64,000 nt of DNA from an uncultured Desulfovibrio sp. (lineage in GTDB: Bacteria; Desulfobacterota; Desulfovibrionia; Desulfovibrionales; Desulfovibrionaceae): assembly GCF_944324505.1 (NCBI RefSeq), contig NZ_CALUWO010000005.1, positions 114,281 through 178,280 of the forward strand, given 5' to 3'. Numbering within the stretch: the stretch's first letter is position 1; every line of letters starts with the position of its first letter. The translations under genes were made by a program, and so were the position numbers. The notes beneath the pieces were generated by a model. It saw only the letters and a program-made list of their open reading frames with translations. It ran no database searches and was not told the DNA's origin. This document shows, piece by piece, positions 45,482-55,100 of the stretch.

Positions 45482-46324
45482 CTAGCGGGCGCTGTAGAAG
45501 CAGAGGGGCGGACAGGCCGGAATCATGCCGGCGTCGGCCAGTTTTTCGTAGAACAGGCGCAGGCCGTCCTGCTCGCGGCTGTTGAGGGAATAGGTGAGGC
45601 CGTGCAGATAGTAGAAGGTCAGCTCCTCGCGGCTCAGGGGGCAGCCGTAGCCTGTGAGGTCCAGGATGGTGTCCATGTGGGCCAGGCCCCAGTCGCGTCC
45701 GGCACGGAGCAGGGCGCCGGGGTCATCGGGCAGTATGCCCGCATCCGCCGCGGCGCGGCTGATGACCCAGAGGCCGAAGATGAAGGGCAGACCGGTCCAC
45801 TCCATCCAGGCATCGGCCATGTCCACACGGTAGGGATAGTCCGGGTGGTTGCGCAGGCGCAGGGCCTCGTCGCCAATGGCCAGAAAGGCCACGGGCGGCA
45901 TGCCCCGGCGCAGGGCCGAGGTCACCGAGCCGGTGGTATAGCTCACGTCAAGGCCGTAGCGGTTACGCATGAGCAGCTTGAGCAGGGCCACGGACGTATG
46001 CGTTTCGCCGCTGATGAGGATGGTCTGTCCGTCCAGCTGGCGCAGGGGCACCCGCGACAGCAGCAGCACGCTCATGACCGAGCCGTGCGAGCCGATGGAC
46101 AGATCATCCACCAGATAGTAGCGCTCCGGCCGCCGGCCGTATTCAAAGCAGGAACAGGACGAAACCTGCAATTCGCCGCGGGACATCATGTCGTTGAGCA
46201 CGGCGGGCGGTCCGGCCACCAGCTCGTAGTCATGGGGAATGATGCCGGCTTCCAGCGGATGGTAGATGGGCAGCACATTGAGGTAGCCGATGCGCCCCAT
46301 GCGCAGGGGAGTGGCAGGCTGCAT
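45482..46324 (-). CDS. mqnA: Chorismate dehydratase MqnA
   Basis: First enzyme of the futalosine route to menaquinone; it turns chorismate into 3-(1-carboxyvinyloxy)benzoate. The 280-residue protein has a type-2 periplasmic-binding-like fold used as an enzyme, with no signal peptide. GRIGYLNVLPIYHPLE opens it, and SSCSCFEYGRR, SGETHTSVALLKLL and TGLPFIFGLWVI follow in family order. It starts one base after the mqnC stop, so mqnE-mqnC-mqnA form a tight minus-strand unit. The terminator at 45353-45389 follows. Confidence 0.92.
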   Translation of the reverse strand: MQPATPLRMGRIGYLNVLPIYHPLEAGIIPHDYELVAGPPAVLNDMMSRGELQVSSCSCFEYGRRPERYYLVDDLSIGSHGSVMSVLLLSRVPLRQLDGQTILISGETHTSVALLKLLMRNRYGLDVSYTTGSVTSALRRGMPPVAFLAIGDEALRLRNHPDYPYRVDMADAWMEWTGLPFIFGLWVISRAAADAGILPDDPGALLRAGRDWGLAHMDTILDLTGYGCPLSREELTFYYLHGLTYSLNSREQDGLRLFYEKLADAGMIPACPPLCFYSAR

Positions 46325-46325
46325 A

Positions 46326-47450
46326 TCAGTCCTCCGGCTGGGGCTGGACGGGCGTGTAGTCCATGAGGCGCTGCACGGGCCGGAAGCCGGCAGCCCGGAT
46401 GATCTGATGAATCTGACGGCGCGTGAGGTGATAGGACACCCCGGCGGCGGCCACCACGTTCTCTTCGATCATGAGGGAGCCGAAATCGTTGGCGCCGTAG
46501 AACAGGGCCAGCTGCGCCACCTGCGGTCCCATGGTCACCCAGGACGACTGGATGTTGGGCACATTGTCCAGCACCAGGCGGGACACGGCCAGCAGGCGCA
46601 GATAGGCCGGCGCGGGCAGGGGCTGGCAGTCGATGCGCGTATGGGCCGGCTGGAAGGTCCAGGGAATGAAGGCCGTGAAGCCGTGGGTGCGGTCCTGGAG
46701 ATCGCGCACGGCAAAGAGATGGTCCAGGCGGTGACGCGGTTCTTCCTCGTGGCCGAACATCATGGTGGCCGTGGTCTTCATGCCCAGCTTGTGGGCTTCT
46801 TCCATGACGCCGAGCCACTGTTCGGCCGTGCACTTGTTGGGCGAAACCCGGGCGCGTACCTCGGTGCTGAGGATTTCGGCGCCGCCGCCCGGCACGGAAT
46901 GCAGGCCGGCTTCATGCAGGCGGCGCAGGATTTCCGCCACAGGCAGGCCGAAGGTTTTTGACCAGAAGAAGATTTCCGGCGGGGAAAAGGCGTGGATATG
47001 CAGCGTGGGCCAGCGTTCGCGCATCCAGCGCAGCAGGTCTTCATACCATTCCAGGGGCAGGTCCGGGTGATGCCCCCCCTGCAGAAGAATCTGCGTGCCG
47101 CCCAGGCGCAGGGTTTCCTCGATCTTGTCCGCCATTTCCTCGCGGCTGATCACATAGCCCTGAGGGTCGCCCGGTGCGCGGAAAAAGGCGCAGAAACGGC
47201 AGCCGCACACACAGATGTTGGAATAATTGATGTTGCGGTCAGCCACATAGGTGACCACCGGTTCGGGATGCAGGCGCAGGCGCATGGCATGGGCCAGGGC
47301 GGCCAGCGTGTGCAGCGAGGCGCCGTAATACAGGGTCTCGGCCGTGGCCCGGTCCAGACGCTGCCCGCTGCGGGCGCATTCCGCGGCCTGGCGCACGGCG
47401 GGGCTTTCGTCAAAGGCGCTGTGCGCCGGGGCAAAAAGGGACGTGCTCAT
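46326..47450 (-). CDS. mqnC: Cyclic dehypoxanthinyl futalosine synthase MqnC
   Basis: Radical-SAM enzyme that cyclises dehypoxanthine futalosine. The 374-residue protein has the CX3CX2C cluster at C80, C84 and C87 (NICVCGCRFCAFFR), then QGGHHPDLPLEWYEDLL and HAFSPPEI. MFGHEEEPRHRLDHL follows near the middle. The FFR context and QGG motif separate MqnC from the related MqnE upstream. Its ATG overlaps the mqnE stop by four bases, giving coupled translation. mqnA follows one base later. Confidence 0.92.
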   Translation of the reverse strand: MSTSLFAPAHSAFDESPAVRQAAECARSGQRLDRATAETLYYGASLHTLAALAHAMRLRLHPEPVVTYVADRNINYSNICVCGCRFCAFFRAPGDPQGYVISREEMADKIEETLRLGGTQILLQGGHHPDLPLEWYEDLLRWMRERWPTLHIHAFSPPEIFFWSKTFGLPVAEILRRLHEAGLHSVPGGGAEILSTEVRARVSPNKCTAEQWLGVMEEAHKLGMKTTATMMFGHEEEPRHRLDHLFAVRDLQDRTHGFTAFIPWTFQPAHTRIDCQPLPAPAYLRLLAVSRLVLDNVPNIQSSWVTMGPQVAQLALFYGANDFGSLMIEENVVAAAGVSYHLTRRQIHQIIRAAGFRPVQRLMDYTPVQPQPED

Positions 47451-48589
47451 GCGCGAACCTCCGAAGATGCCCGGGGGCTGACCTCGCGGAAGGTGGCATT
47501 GCGGCGCACCGGGCGGAAGCCCGCCTGCCGGATCATGTTTTCCAGCTCGTCGATGGTCATGCCCTGGGCGGATGTGGCGCCGGCCATGTGGCCGATGCGC
47601 TCCTCGATGATGGTGCCGTCCAGATCGTCGGCGCCGTACCAGAGGGCGGCCTGCGCCTGCTTGACGCCCAGCATGATCCAGTAGGCCTTGATGTGCGGGA
47701 TATTGTCCAGCAGCAGGCGGGAAACGGCAATGGTGCGCAGCTCGTCCAGGCCGCGGACAGCCTCCTGCTTTTCTTCCGGCAGGGTAAGGCGGCTGTTGTG
47801 CGTGAGGAAGGGCAGCGGGATGAAGCAGGTGAAGCCGCCGCTTTTGTCCTGCTGCTCGCGCAGGCGGCAGAGGTGGTCCACGCGCATGGCCGGCGTTTCC
47901 AGATGGCCGAAGAGCATGGTGCAGTTGGTGACAATGCCCAGGCTGTGGGCTTCGCCGGAAATGCGCAGCCAGGCGTCGGAAGAGGCCTTGTGCGGGCAGA
48001 TGCGGGCACGCAGGCCCTCGTCAAAGATTTCGGCGCCGCCGCCGGGCATCATGACCAGACCCGCCGCCTTGAGGCGGCGCAGCACATCCAGGGTGCTGAT
48101 GCCCGCCATGCGGGAAAAGTGTTCGATTTCCACCGGCGTGAAGGCCTTGATGGGCAGATCGGGGTTGAGGGCGCGGGCCGAGCGCAGCACATCCTCGAAC
48201 CATTCCAGCGGCAGATCGGGATGACAGCCGCCCACGATGTGCAGCTCGTCCAGGTGCAGCGGCGTGGCATCGGCGGCACGCAGACGGTCCAGGATGTCTT
48301 CCTTGCTCAGGCGGAAGGCCCCTTCCTCATCGTCCCTGTCGCGGCGGAAGGCGCAGAACACGCAGCCGTTGACGCAGACGTTGGTATAATTTATCTGACG
48401 GTTCACCACGTAGGATGTGGCGTCGCCGTGCATGCGGCAGCGCACGTGGTGAGCCAGCGCCCCCACGGCGGTAATGTCGGGACAGGCAAAGAGCGCCATC
48501 CCGTCCTCGCGGCTGAGGCGTTGGCCGGCCAGTACCTTTTCATAAATGGACGAAAGGCCCAGTGCGGCATAGTATGCAGCGTCCAACAT
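47447..48589 (-). CDS. mqnE: Aminofutalosine synthase MqnE
   Basis: Radical-SAM enzyme that joins the MqnA product with SAM-derived adenosyl to form 6-amino-6-deoxyfutalosine. The 380-residue protein has CX3CX2C at C72, C76 and C79 (NVCVNGCVFCAFRR), then LHIVGGCHPDLPLEWFEDVLR, IKAFTPVEIEHFSR and MLFGHLETPAMRVDHL. These are the MqnE signatures. First gene of mqnE-mqnC-mqnA. The start at 48589 has AAGGA upstream. It diverges from mqnD with 170 bases between. Confidence 0.92.
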   Translation of the reverse strand: MLDAAYYAALGLSSIYEKVLAGQRLSREDGMALFACPDITAVGALAHHVRCRMHGDATSYVVNRQINYTNVCVNGCVFCAFRRDRDDEEGAFRLSKEDILDRLRAADATPLHLDELHIVGGCHPDLPLEWFEDVLRSARALNPDLPIKAFTPVEIEHFSRMAGISTLDVLRRLKAAGLVMMPGGGAEIFDEGLRARICPHKASSDAWLRISGEAHSLGIVTNCTMLFGHLETPAMRVDHLCRLREQQDKSGGFTCFIPLPFLTHNSRLTLPEEKQEAVRGLDELRTIAVSRLLLDNIPHIKAYWIMLGVKQAQAALWYGADDLDGTIIEERIGHMAGATSAQGMTIDELENMIRQAGFRPVRRNATFREVSPRASSEVRA

Positions 48590-48759
48590 GGATGTTCCTT
48601 TGCGGGAGTAGGGGAACGCTTCCCCGCCCGGCTTGACGGTTGAATCGCGCTAGGCTACGCCCCTCGCTGCCGGCTGTCAAACCGCTGGTCCTCGCCGCCG
48701 CAAGGGGCATGCCGGCCTTTCCGGCCTTCGGTCCCGTTCTGTCTTGCAAGGAGAAAATC

Positions 48760-49614
48760 ATGGCTGTCACCTCACCCGACATGGTGCTGGGCCTGTCCCC
48801 CTGTCCCAATGATACCTTTATTTTTCATGCCCTGCTGCACGGCCTTGTGCCGTCCCCCTGCCACTTCCGGCCCCATATGGCCGATGTGGAGGAGCTGAAC
48901 GCCCTGGCCCTGCGCGGCGAGCTGCCCGTGACCAAGATTTCGGTGGGCGTACTGCCCCACATTATGGATACCTATGCCGTACTTTCCGCCGGCAGCGCGC
49001 TGGGCTGGGGCTGCGGCCCGCTGGTGGTGGCCCGCGAAGCCCTGTCGCCGGAAGCGCAGCGCACGGCCCGGGTGGCCGTACCGGGCCTCATGACCACGGC
49101 CAATCAGCTGCTGACGCTCACGGGCCGCTTTCAGGGGCCGCGTGACGAGATGCTTTTCAGCCACGTCATGGATGCCGTGCTGGACGGCCGGGCCGATGCG
49201 GGCGTCATCATTCATGAAGGGCGCTTTACCTACGGCGAGCGCGGCCTGGTGAAGCTGCTTGACCTGGGCGAATGGTGGGAGGCCACCTACCATGCGCCGC
49301 TGCCGCTGGGCGTCATCGTGATCCGCCGGGATGTGGACCCCGCGCTGGTGCAGGCCATTGACCGGGCCATTGCCGCCAGCCTGGCCCATGCCTGGGAATG
49401 CCCGGCAGATTCGGCGGACTATATCCGCGCCCATGCCCAGGAGCTGTCCGACGAGGTGACCCAGGCGCATATCCGCACCTTTGTGACGGAGTTCAGCCGC
49501 GATCTGGGCGAGCGGGGACGGGAGGCCGTGCAACGGCTGGTGGAGCAGGGCGCGGCCGCGCTGGGACGGTCCCTGCCGGCAGAGGGCCTTTTCGTGCCTG
49601 CCGCCCGGGCCTGA
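48760..49614 (+). CDS. mqnD: 1,4-dihydroxy-6-naphthoate synthase MqnD
   Basis: Converts cyclic de-hypoxanthinyl futalosine to 1,4-dihydroxy-6-naphthoate. The 284-residue protein starts LGLSPCPNDTFIFHALLHG, the family hallmark, and has ISVGVLPHI, AVPGLMTTANQLL, and VIIHEGRFTYGERGL. AAGGAG lies before the ATG at 48760. The frame is open back to 48640 without a ribosome site. Divergent from the mqnE unit and followed 43 bases later by the MATE gene. Confidence 0.92.
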   Translation: MAVTSPDMVLGLSPCPNDTFIFHALLHGLVPSPCHFRPHMADVEELNALALRGELPVTKISVGVLPHIMDTYAVLSAGSALGWGCGPLVVAREALSPEAQRTARVAVPGLMTTANQLLTLTGRFQGPRDEMLFSHVMDAVLDGRADAGVIIHEGRFTYGERGLVKLLDLGEWWEATYHAPLPLGVIVIRRDVDPALVQAIDRAIAASLAHAWECPADSADYIRAHAQELSDEVTQAHIRTFVTEFSRDLGERGREAVQRLVEQGAAALGRSLPAEGLFVPAARA

Positions 49615-49657
49615 GGCCCGGACAGACGGCTGCATGCAGGAACTGACGGAAGGAGAC

Positions 49658-51091
49658 ATGTTTCGGACGGTGTTTTCGCCTGCCGAGGCGCGGCGCTTTG
49701 TGTCGCTGGGGCTGCCCGTGCTGGTGGCCCAGACCTCGCAGATAGGCATGAGTTTTGTGGATACGGCCATGAGCGGCCAGTTCAGTACCACGGACATGGC
49801 CGCCGTGGCCGTATCCGGCTCCATCTGGGCGCCCATTTCCCTGCTGGGGGTGGGCTGCCTGCTGGCGCTGTCGCCTATGAGCGCCCATCTGGTGGGGGCG
49901 GGGCGGCGGGCCGAATGTGCCCATCTGCTGCGCCAGGGCATCTGGCTGAGCCTCTTTCTCAGCGTGCTGCTCATGAGTCTCTTTCAGCTGCTGTCCCGCC
50001 ATCTGGACCTCTTTGGGCTGGAAGGGCGCATGGCGGAACTGGCCGGGGGCTATCTGCGGGCCATGCTCTGGGGGCTGCCCGGCTTCATGCTCTTTGTCAA
50101 CATCCGCAGTTTTCTGGAGGGCTTCTCGCGCACGCGGCCGGCCATGATCGTGGGCCTGCTGGGCCTCATGCTCAATGTGCCGGTGAACTATGTGTTCATT
50201 TACGGCAAGCTGGGGCTGCCCGCCCTGGGGGCAGTGGGCTGCGGTGTGGCCACATCCCTGTGCTACTGGTTCATGGCCCTGTGCATGTTCTTTTATGTGC
50301 GTCGCGACAGCAGCTACCGCAGCCTGCGGCCGCTGTTCCGTCCGCTGCTCTTCCCGTCCTGCGCCAGGCCGCGCCCCGAAGACGGAACGCCGTTTCCGCG
50401 CTTTGACGGCGCGCTGGTGCTGCGTATTCTGCGCATCGGCTTTCCGGGGGCGCTGGCCCTCTGCTTCGAGGTTTCCCTGTTCACCGTAAGCGCCATTCTG
50501 CTGGCGCCTCTGGGGGAAATCGTGGTGGCCGGGCATCAGATTGCCTCCAATTTCAGTGCGCTGATCTTCATGCTGCCCCTTTCCCTGCAGATCACGGCCA
50601 CCATACGCGTGGGCCACTTCCTGGGGGCGGGGCGCGTGTGGCGGGCGCGTGTGGTGGGGCGCACGGCCCTGTGCCTGGGCATGGCCTGTTCCCTGGTCAT
50701 GGCCTGCCTGACCATGCTCTTCCGTCAGGAAATCATTGCCATCTACATTGATGATGCCAGGGTGGCCGCCCTGACCATGGGACTGCTGCCCCTCATGGCG
50801 GCCTATCAGCTTGTGGATGCCATTCAGACCGTGAGCATCGGCATCCTGCGTGCCTACAATGACACGCGCATCATCTCGCTGATCTGTCTGGTGTCCTACT
50901 GGGGCATCGGCCTGCCCCTGGGCTTCACCCTGTCCCGCACCAGCCTGCTGACCCCGGCCCCGCTGGGGGCACAGGGCTTCTGGATAGCCTATCTGCTGGC
51001 TCTGGGCTTTGGCGCCCTCTGCTATAGCCTGCGCCTGCGCGTGCTGAACCGTCTGGGCACGGGCGCCGTCATGCAGAAGATCCAGCGCTGA
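49658..51091 (+). CDS. MATE-family multidrug/metabolite efflux transporter
   Basis: A 477-residue protein with about twelve membrane helices in two bundles. QTSQIGMSFVDTAMSGQFS opens the first bundle and AGHQIASNFSALIFMLPLSLQITATIRVGHFLGAG the second, as in NorM-type Na+/H+-driven exporters. The start at 49658 was chosen because GGAAGGAG directly precedes it; an ATG at 49634 in frame lacks this. Probably cotranscribed with mqnD, 43 bases upstream. Substrate unknown. Confidence 0.88.
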   Translation: MFRTVFSPAEARRFVSLGLPVLVAQTSQIGMSFVDTAMSGQFSTTDMAAVAVSGSIWAPISLLGVGCLLALSPMSAHLVGAGRRAECAHLLRQGIWLSLFLSVLLMSLFQLLSRHLDLFGLEGRMAELAGGYLRAMLWGLPGFMLFVNIRSFLEGFSRTRPAMIVGLLGLMLNVPVNYVFIYGKLGLPALGAVGCGVATSLCYWFMALCMFFYVRRDSSYRSLRPLFRPLLFPSCARPRPEDGTPFPRFDGALVLRILRIGFPGALALCFEVSLFTVSAILLAPLGEIVVAGHQIASNFSALIFMLPLSLQITATIRVGHFLGAGRVWRARVVGRTALCLGMACSLVMACLTMLFRQEIIAIYIDDARVAALTMGLLPLMAAYQLVDAIQTVSIGILRAYNDTRIISLICLVSYWGIGLPLGFTLSRTSLLTPAPLGAQGFWIAYLLALGFGALCYSLRLRVLNRLGTGAVMQKIQR

Positions 51092-51236
51092 CCGCCGCTC
51101 CGGCAGGGCCGAAGGGCCTGGCCCCTTGCGACGCATGCCGCTGCTTCCCGCCACCGTCAGGGGCTGCCGGCGGGCCTGTGCCGGCACGGGCCGCGGGACG
51201 ACATCCTGCCGGTAACAAAGAGAAACATTCCTTTTG

Positions 51237-51265
51237 TTGAAATTTAAATTTGAATTAGATATTCT
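51237..51265 (+). promoter_or_regulatory. Sigma-70 promoter of tetR-activase with an internal palindrome
   Basis: TTGAAA (51237-51242), 17-base spacer, TATTCT (51260-51265). The spacer holds the perfect palindrome AAATTTAAATTT (51240-51251), in an otherwise GC-rich region. Such placement fits an operator for the TetR protein encoded next. Confidence 0.6.
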
Positions 51266-51324
51266 AAGCAGTGCGCCCCCATCCATGGGCGCCAATCCAC
51301 GGCTCAGGCCATGTCGAGGAAGCC

Positions 51325-52077
51325 ATGCCCAGCAGACAGGCCGCCCCATCGGCGGAAGACGACAGTATTGTGATACGCCCCATGCGGGGTGACGGCGAGC
51401 AGACCCGCGCCCGCATCATCGAAACAGCCGGACACCTCATGGCGGAAAACGGCTTTGCTCAGACCACCAGCAAGAGCATCTGCGAGGCGGCGCAGGTCAA
51501 TATGGCGGCCATCAACTACTATTTCGGCAGCCGCGAGGGGCTGTACATTGCCGTGCTGGAAGATGTGCATGACCGTCTGCTCAACCGGGAATTTCTGGAA
51601 CGCCTGGCCGACGAGGCCATCCCGGCCCGCCGGAAGATGCAGCGCATTCTGGCAGCCCTCTGTTCGGGCCTGACGGCGCCGCAGCAGCAGTGGCTCATGC
51701 GCGCCTGGGCGCGGGAAATCGTGGCCCCGTCCGAATACCTCCAGGACGTGATGCGCCGGGTGGTCTGCACCAAGGTGCAGATCGTCAAGGACATTGTGAG
51801 CGAGATGACGGGCATTCCCCAGAGCAAGCCGGAGCTGGAGTGCTGCCTCATCAGCGCCCTGGGGCCGTTCATGCTGCTGCTGGTGACAGACAGAAAATTT
51901 TTGCAGCTGCTTGTGCCGCGCCTGTGTCATACGCCCGGTATCCATGGCTATATGGGCGAGATGGCCATGATCGTGCTGGATGCCGCTGCCCGGAGCTGGC
52001 AGCGGCGCGGAAAGCTGCCCACTGAATTTGCCTGTGCGGATGACGGCGCGACCGGCGCCGGCCCGCACGGGGCCTGA
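51325..52077 (+). CDS. TetR-family transcriptional regulator
   Basis: A 250-residue regulator: N-terminal helix-turn-helix (TRARIIETAGHLMAENGFAQTTSKSI followed by NMAAINYYFGSREGLYIAVLED) and a helical C-terminal ligand domain with a conserved-looking SALGPFMLLL region. GAGGAA precedes the ATG at 51325; the GTG at 51271 in frame is less likely. It lies 30 bases before the activase-like gene and so probably controls that gene and itself. Ligand unknown; a CoA thioester would fit the neighbour. Confidence 0.85.
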   Translation: MPSRQAAPSAEDDSIVIRPMRGDGEQTRARIIETAGHLMAENGFAQTTSKSICEAAQVNMAAINYYFGSREGLYIAVLEDVHDRLLNREFLERLADEAIPARRKMQRILAALCSGLTAPQQQWLMRAWAREIVAPSEYLQDVMRRVVCTKVQIVKDIVSEMTGIPQSKPELECCLISALGPFMLLLVTDRKFLQLLVPRLCHTPGIHGYMGEMAMIVLDAAARSWQRRGKLPTEFACADDGATGAGPHGA

Positions 52078-52107
52078 TTGCCGCGGATGCGGAAGGATAG
52101 GAGAAGC

Positions 52108-55100
52108 ATGGACGATTCCGTCTTGTTCCTGGGGCTGGATGCCGGTTCCACCACTGTCAAGCTGGCCCTGACCGACAGTCAGGGCAATCTGCTGGAGGCC
52201 ATTTACCGGCGCCACGGGGCTGCCGTGCGGCTGACCCTGTGTGACCTGCTGGACGAGCTGGCTGCCCGCCGGCCCGGCCTGCGGGTGCGTGCGGCCATTA
52301 CCGGCTCGGCCGCGCTGCGTCTGGCCCAGACGCTGGAGCTGCCCTTTGTGCAGGAGGTGCTGGCCACGTCGCGCGCCATTTCCGTCCTGGCGCCCAGAAC
52401 GGATGTGGCTGTGGAGCTGGGCGGCGAAGACGCCAAGATCATCTATTTTTCCGACGGGTCGGATAATCTGCGCATGAACGAGGCCTGCGCCGGGGGAACC
52501 GGGGCCTTCATCGACCAGATGGCCACCCTGCTGCATACGGACGCCCAGGGCCTCAACGACCTGGCCCTGCGGCATACCACCATCTATCCCATTGCCTCGC
52601 GCTGCGGCGTCTTTGCCAAGACCGACGTGGTGCCCCTGCTCAATGAAGGGGCGGCGCGCGAGGACCTGGCCGCCTCCATCTTTCAGGCCGTGGTGGAACA
52701 GACCATCGGCGGTCTGGCCTGCGGGCATCCCATCCGCGGCCGTGTGGCCTTTCTGGGCGGACCGCTGCATTTTCTGTCCGCCCTGCGGGAGCGCTTCATC
52801 GAAACGCTGCACCTTGCGCCGGAAGAGGTCATGAATGTGCCCGATGCCCAGTACATCGTGGCCCGCGGCACGGCCCTGAGCCTGGTGCCGCTGGCGGGGC
52901 AGCCCCGGCCCGTGCAGTCGGCGCCGGTGGATGTGGCGGAGCTGGCCCGGCGCGCCCGCAACCGGATTCCCGAAGGGGAGGGGGCCAGTGCGCTGCCGCC
53001 GCTCTTTGCCAGCGAGGAGGAGTACGAGACCTTTCGCCGGCGTCATGCCTCCGGCGCCGTGCCCCGCTGCCCGCTGGAAGATGCCCGCGGTCCCCTCTAT
53101 CTGGGGGTGGACCTGGGGTCCACCACGGTCAAGGCCGTGCTGACCGATCGCGAGGGCGCCGTCATCACCACATGGTATCGCCGCAATCAGGGCGACCCCC
53201 TGTCCGAGCTGCTGCCCTTTGTGGCGGACCTGGTGGACAGCCTGCCCCAGGGCGCCTGGATAGAGGACAGCGCCTGCACCGGCTATGGCGCCGGCTTTGC
53301 CCAGGCGGCCCTGGGATCGTCCATGACCGAAGTGGAAACCGTGGCCCATCTCAAGGCCGCCTGCCGGCTGGTGCCGGAAACCAGCTATGTCATCGACATC
53401 GGCGGCCAGGACATGAAGTGCCTCAAGGCGCGGGACGGCTGCATTGCCGGCGTCACGCTCAACGAAGCCTGCTCCGCCGGCTGCGGCGCCTTTCTGGAAA
53501 CCTTTGCCCAGAGCCTCAACCTGAGCATGGAAGACTTTGTGCGGGCGGCGCTCTTTGCCCGGCATCCCGTGGACCTGGGGTCCCGCTGCACGGTCTTCAT
53601 GAATTCCAAGGTCAAGCAGGCCCAGAAGGAAGGCGCGGAAATCGGCGACATTGCTGCCGGCCTCTGCTATTCCGTCATACGCAACGCCCTGTACAAGGTG
53701 CTGCGTCTGCGCAGCCCCGACGAGCTGGGCGACAAGGTGCTGGTGCAGGGGGGATCCTTCATGAACGACGCCCTGCTGCGCGTCATGGAACGCCTGCTGG
53801 GGCGCGAGGTTTTCCGGCCGGATATTGCGGGCCTCATGGGGGCCTACGGGGCGGCCCTGCTGGTGGCCCGGCGTCCTGTGACCGAAGGCAGCCGCCATCC
53901 CCTGGAGTCCGCGGCCCTGCGCTCCCTGCGCATTGAAACCCGGCGCCTGCGCTGTCAGGGCTGCGGCAATCATTGCCGCCTGACGCTCAACCGCTTCTCC
54001 AACGGTCGGCGCTTTGTTTCCGGCAATCGCTGCGAGCGCGGCGCCGGACAGAACGGAACGCCGGGCGAGGGCGGTCACGCGCCCATGCCCAATATCTATG
54101 CCTGGAAGAACAGGCGCCTCTTTGCCTATACGCCGCTGGACGCGGCCCAGGCCCCGCGCGGCGAGCTGGGCATTCCCCGTGTGCTCAATATCTATGAGCA
54201 CTATCCCTTCTGGTTTACCTTCTTTACCCATCTGGGCTTCCGCGTGATCCTTTCGCCGCCGTCGGACAAGGACATCTTTGACCTGGGCCTGTCCTCCATG
54301 CCGTCGCAGACGGTCTGCTATCCGGCCAAGCTGGCGCACGGGCATGTGACGGCCCTGCTGCGCCAGGGGGTGAAGCGCATTTTCTTCCCCTGCCTGCCCC
54401 GCGAGCGGGGGGATGCCATCACCAAGGCCAATGGCTACAACTGCCCCGTGGTGTCGGGCTATCCCGAGGTCATCCGCCTCAATATCGACGAGGTTCGCGA
54501 ACAGGGGGTGCGTCTGCACACGCCCTTTGTGTCGCTGCAGAGCCTGGATGCGCTGGTGGACTGCCTGTACAAGGAAATGGACCTGCCCCGCGCCGAACTG
54601 CGCGAGGCCGGGCGGGCGGCCCTGGAGGAATTCGAGGCTTACCGCGCCGAGCTACGGGCCGAGGGAGAGCGCATTCTGGAACTGGTCCGCGAGAGCGGCG
54701 GGCTGGGCATTGTGCTGTGCGGGCGGCCCTACCATGTGGACCCGGCCGTGCACCATGGCCTGCCGGACTACATTGCCTCCCTGGGCGCGGCCGTGCTCAG
54801 CGAAGACAGCGTGGCTCACCTGGGCCGGGAGGACGAAAACCTGCGGGTGCTGGACCAGTGGAGCTACCATTCCCGCCTGTACCGGGCCAGCACCCTGGTC
54901 TGCGAGCGGCCGGAGCTGGAACTGGTGCAGCTGACGTCCTTCGGCTGCGGGCTGGATGCCATCACCAGCGATCAGGTGGCGGAGCTGCTGCAACGTGCCG
55001 GGCGCCTGCATACCCTGATCAAGATTGACGAGGGGGCATCGCTGGGGGCGGCACGCATCCGCATCCGTTCGCTCATGGCTGCGGTGCGCGAACGGCGCGA

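Noticed and set aside
51304..54519. A 1071-codon minus-strand frame opposite tetR and the activase-like gene
   Set aside because: Same shadow effect of high third-position GC; no motif or start signal.
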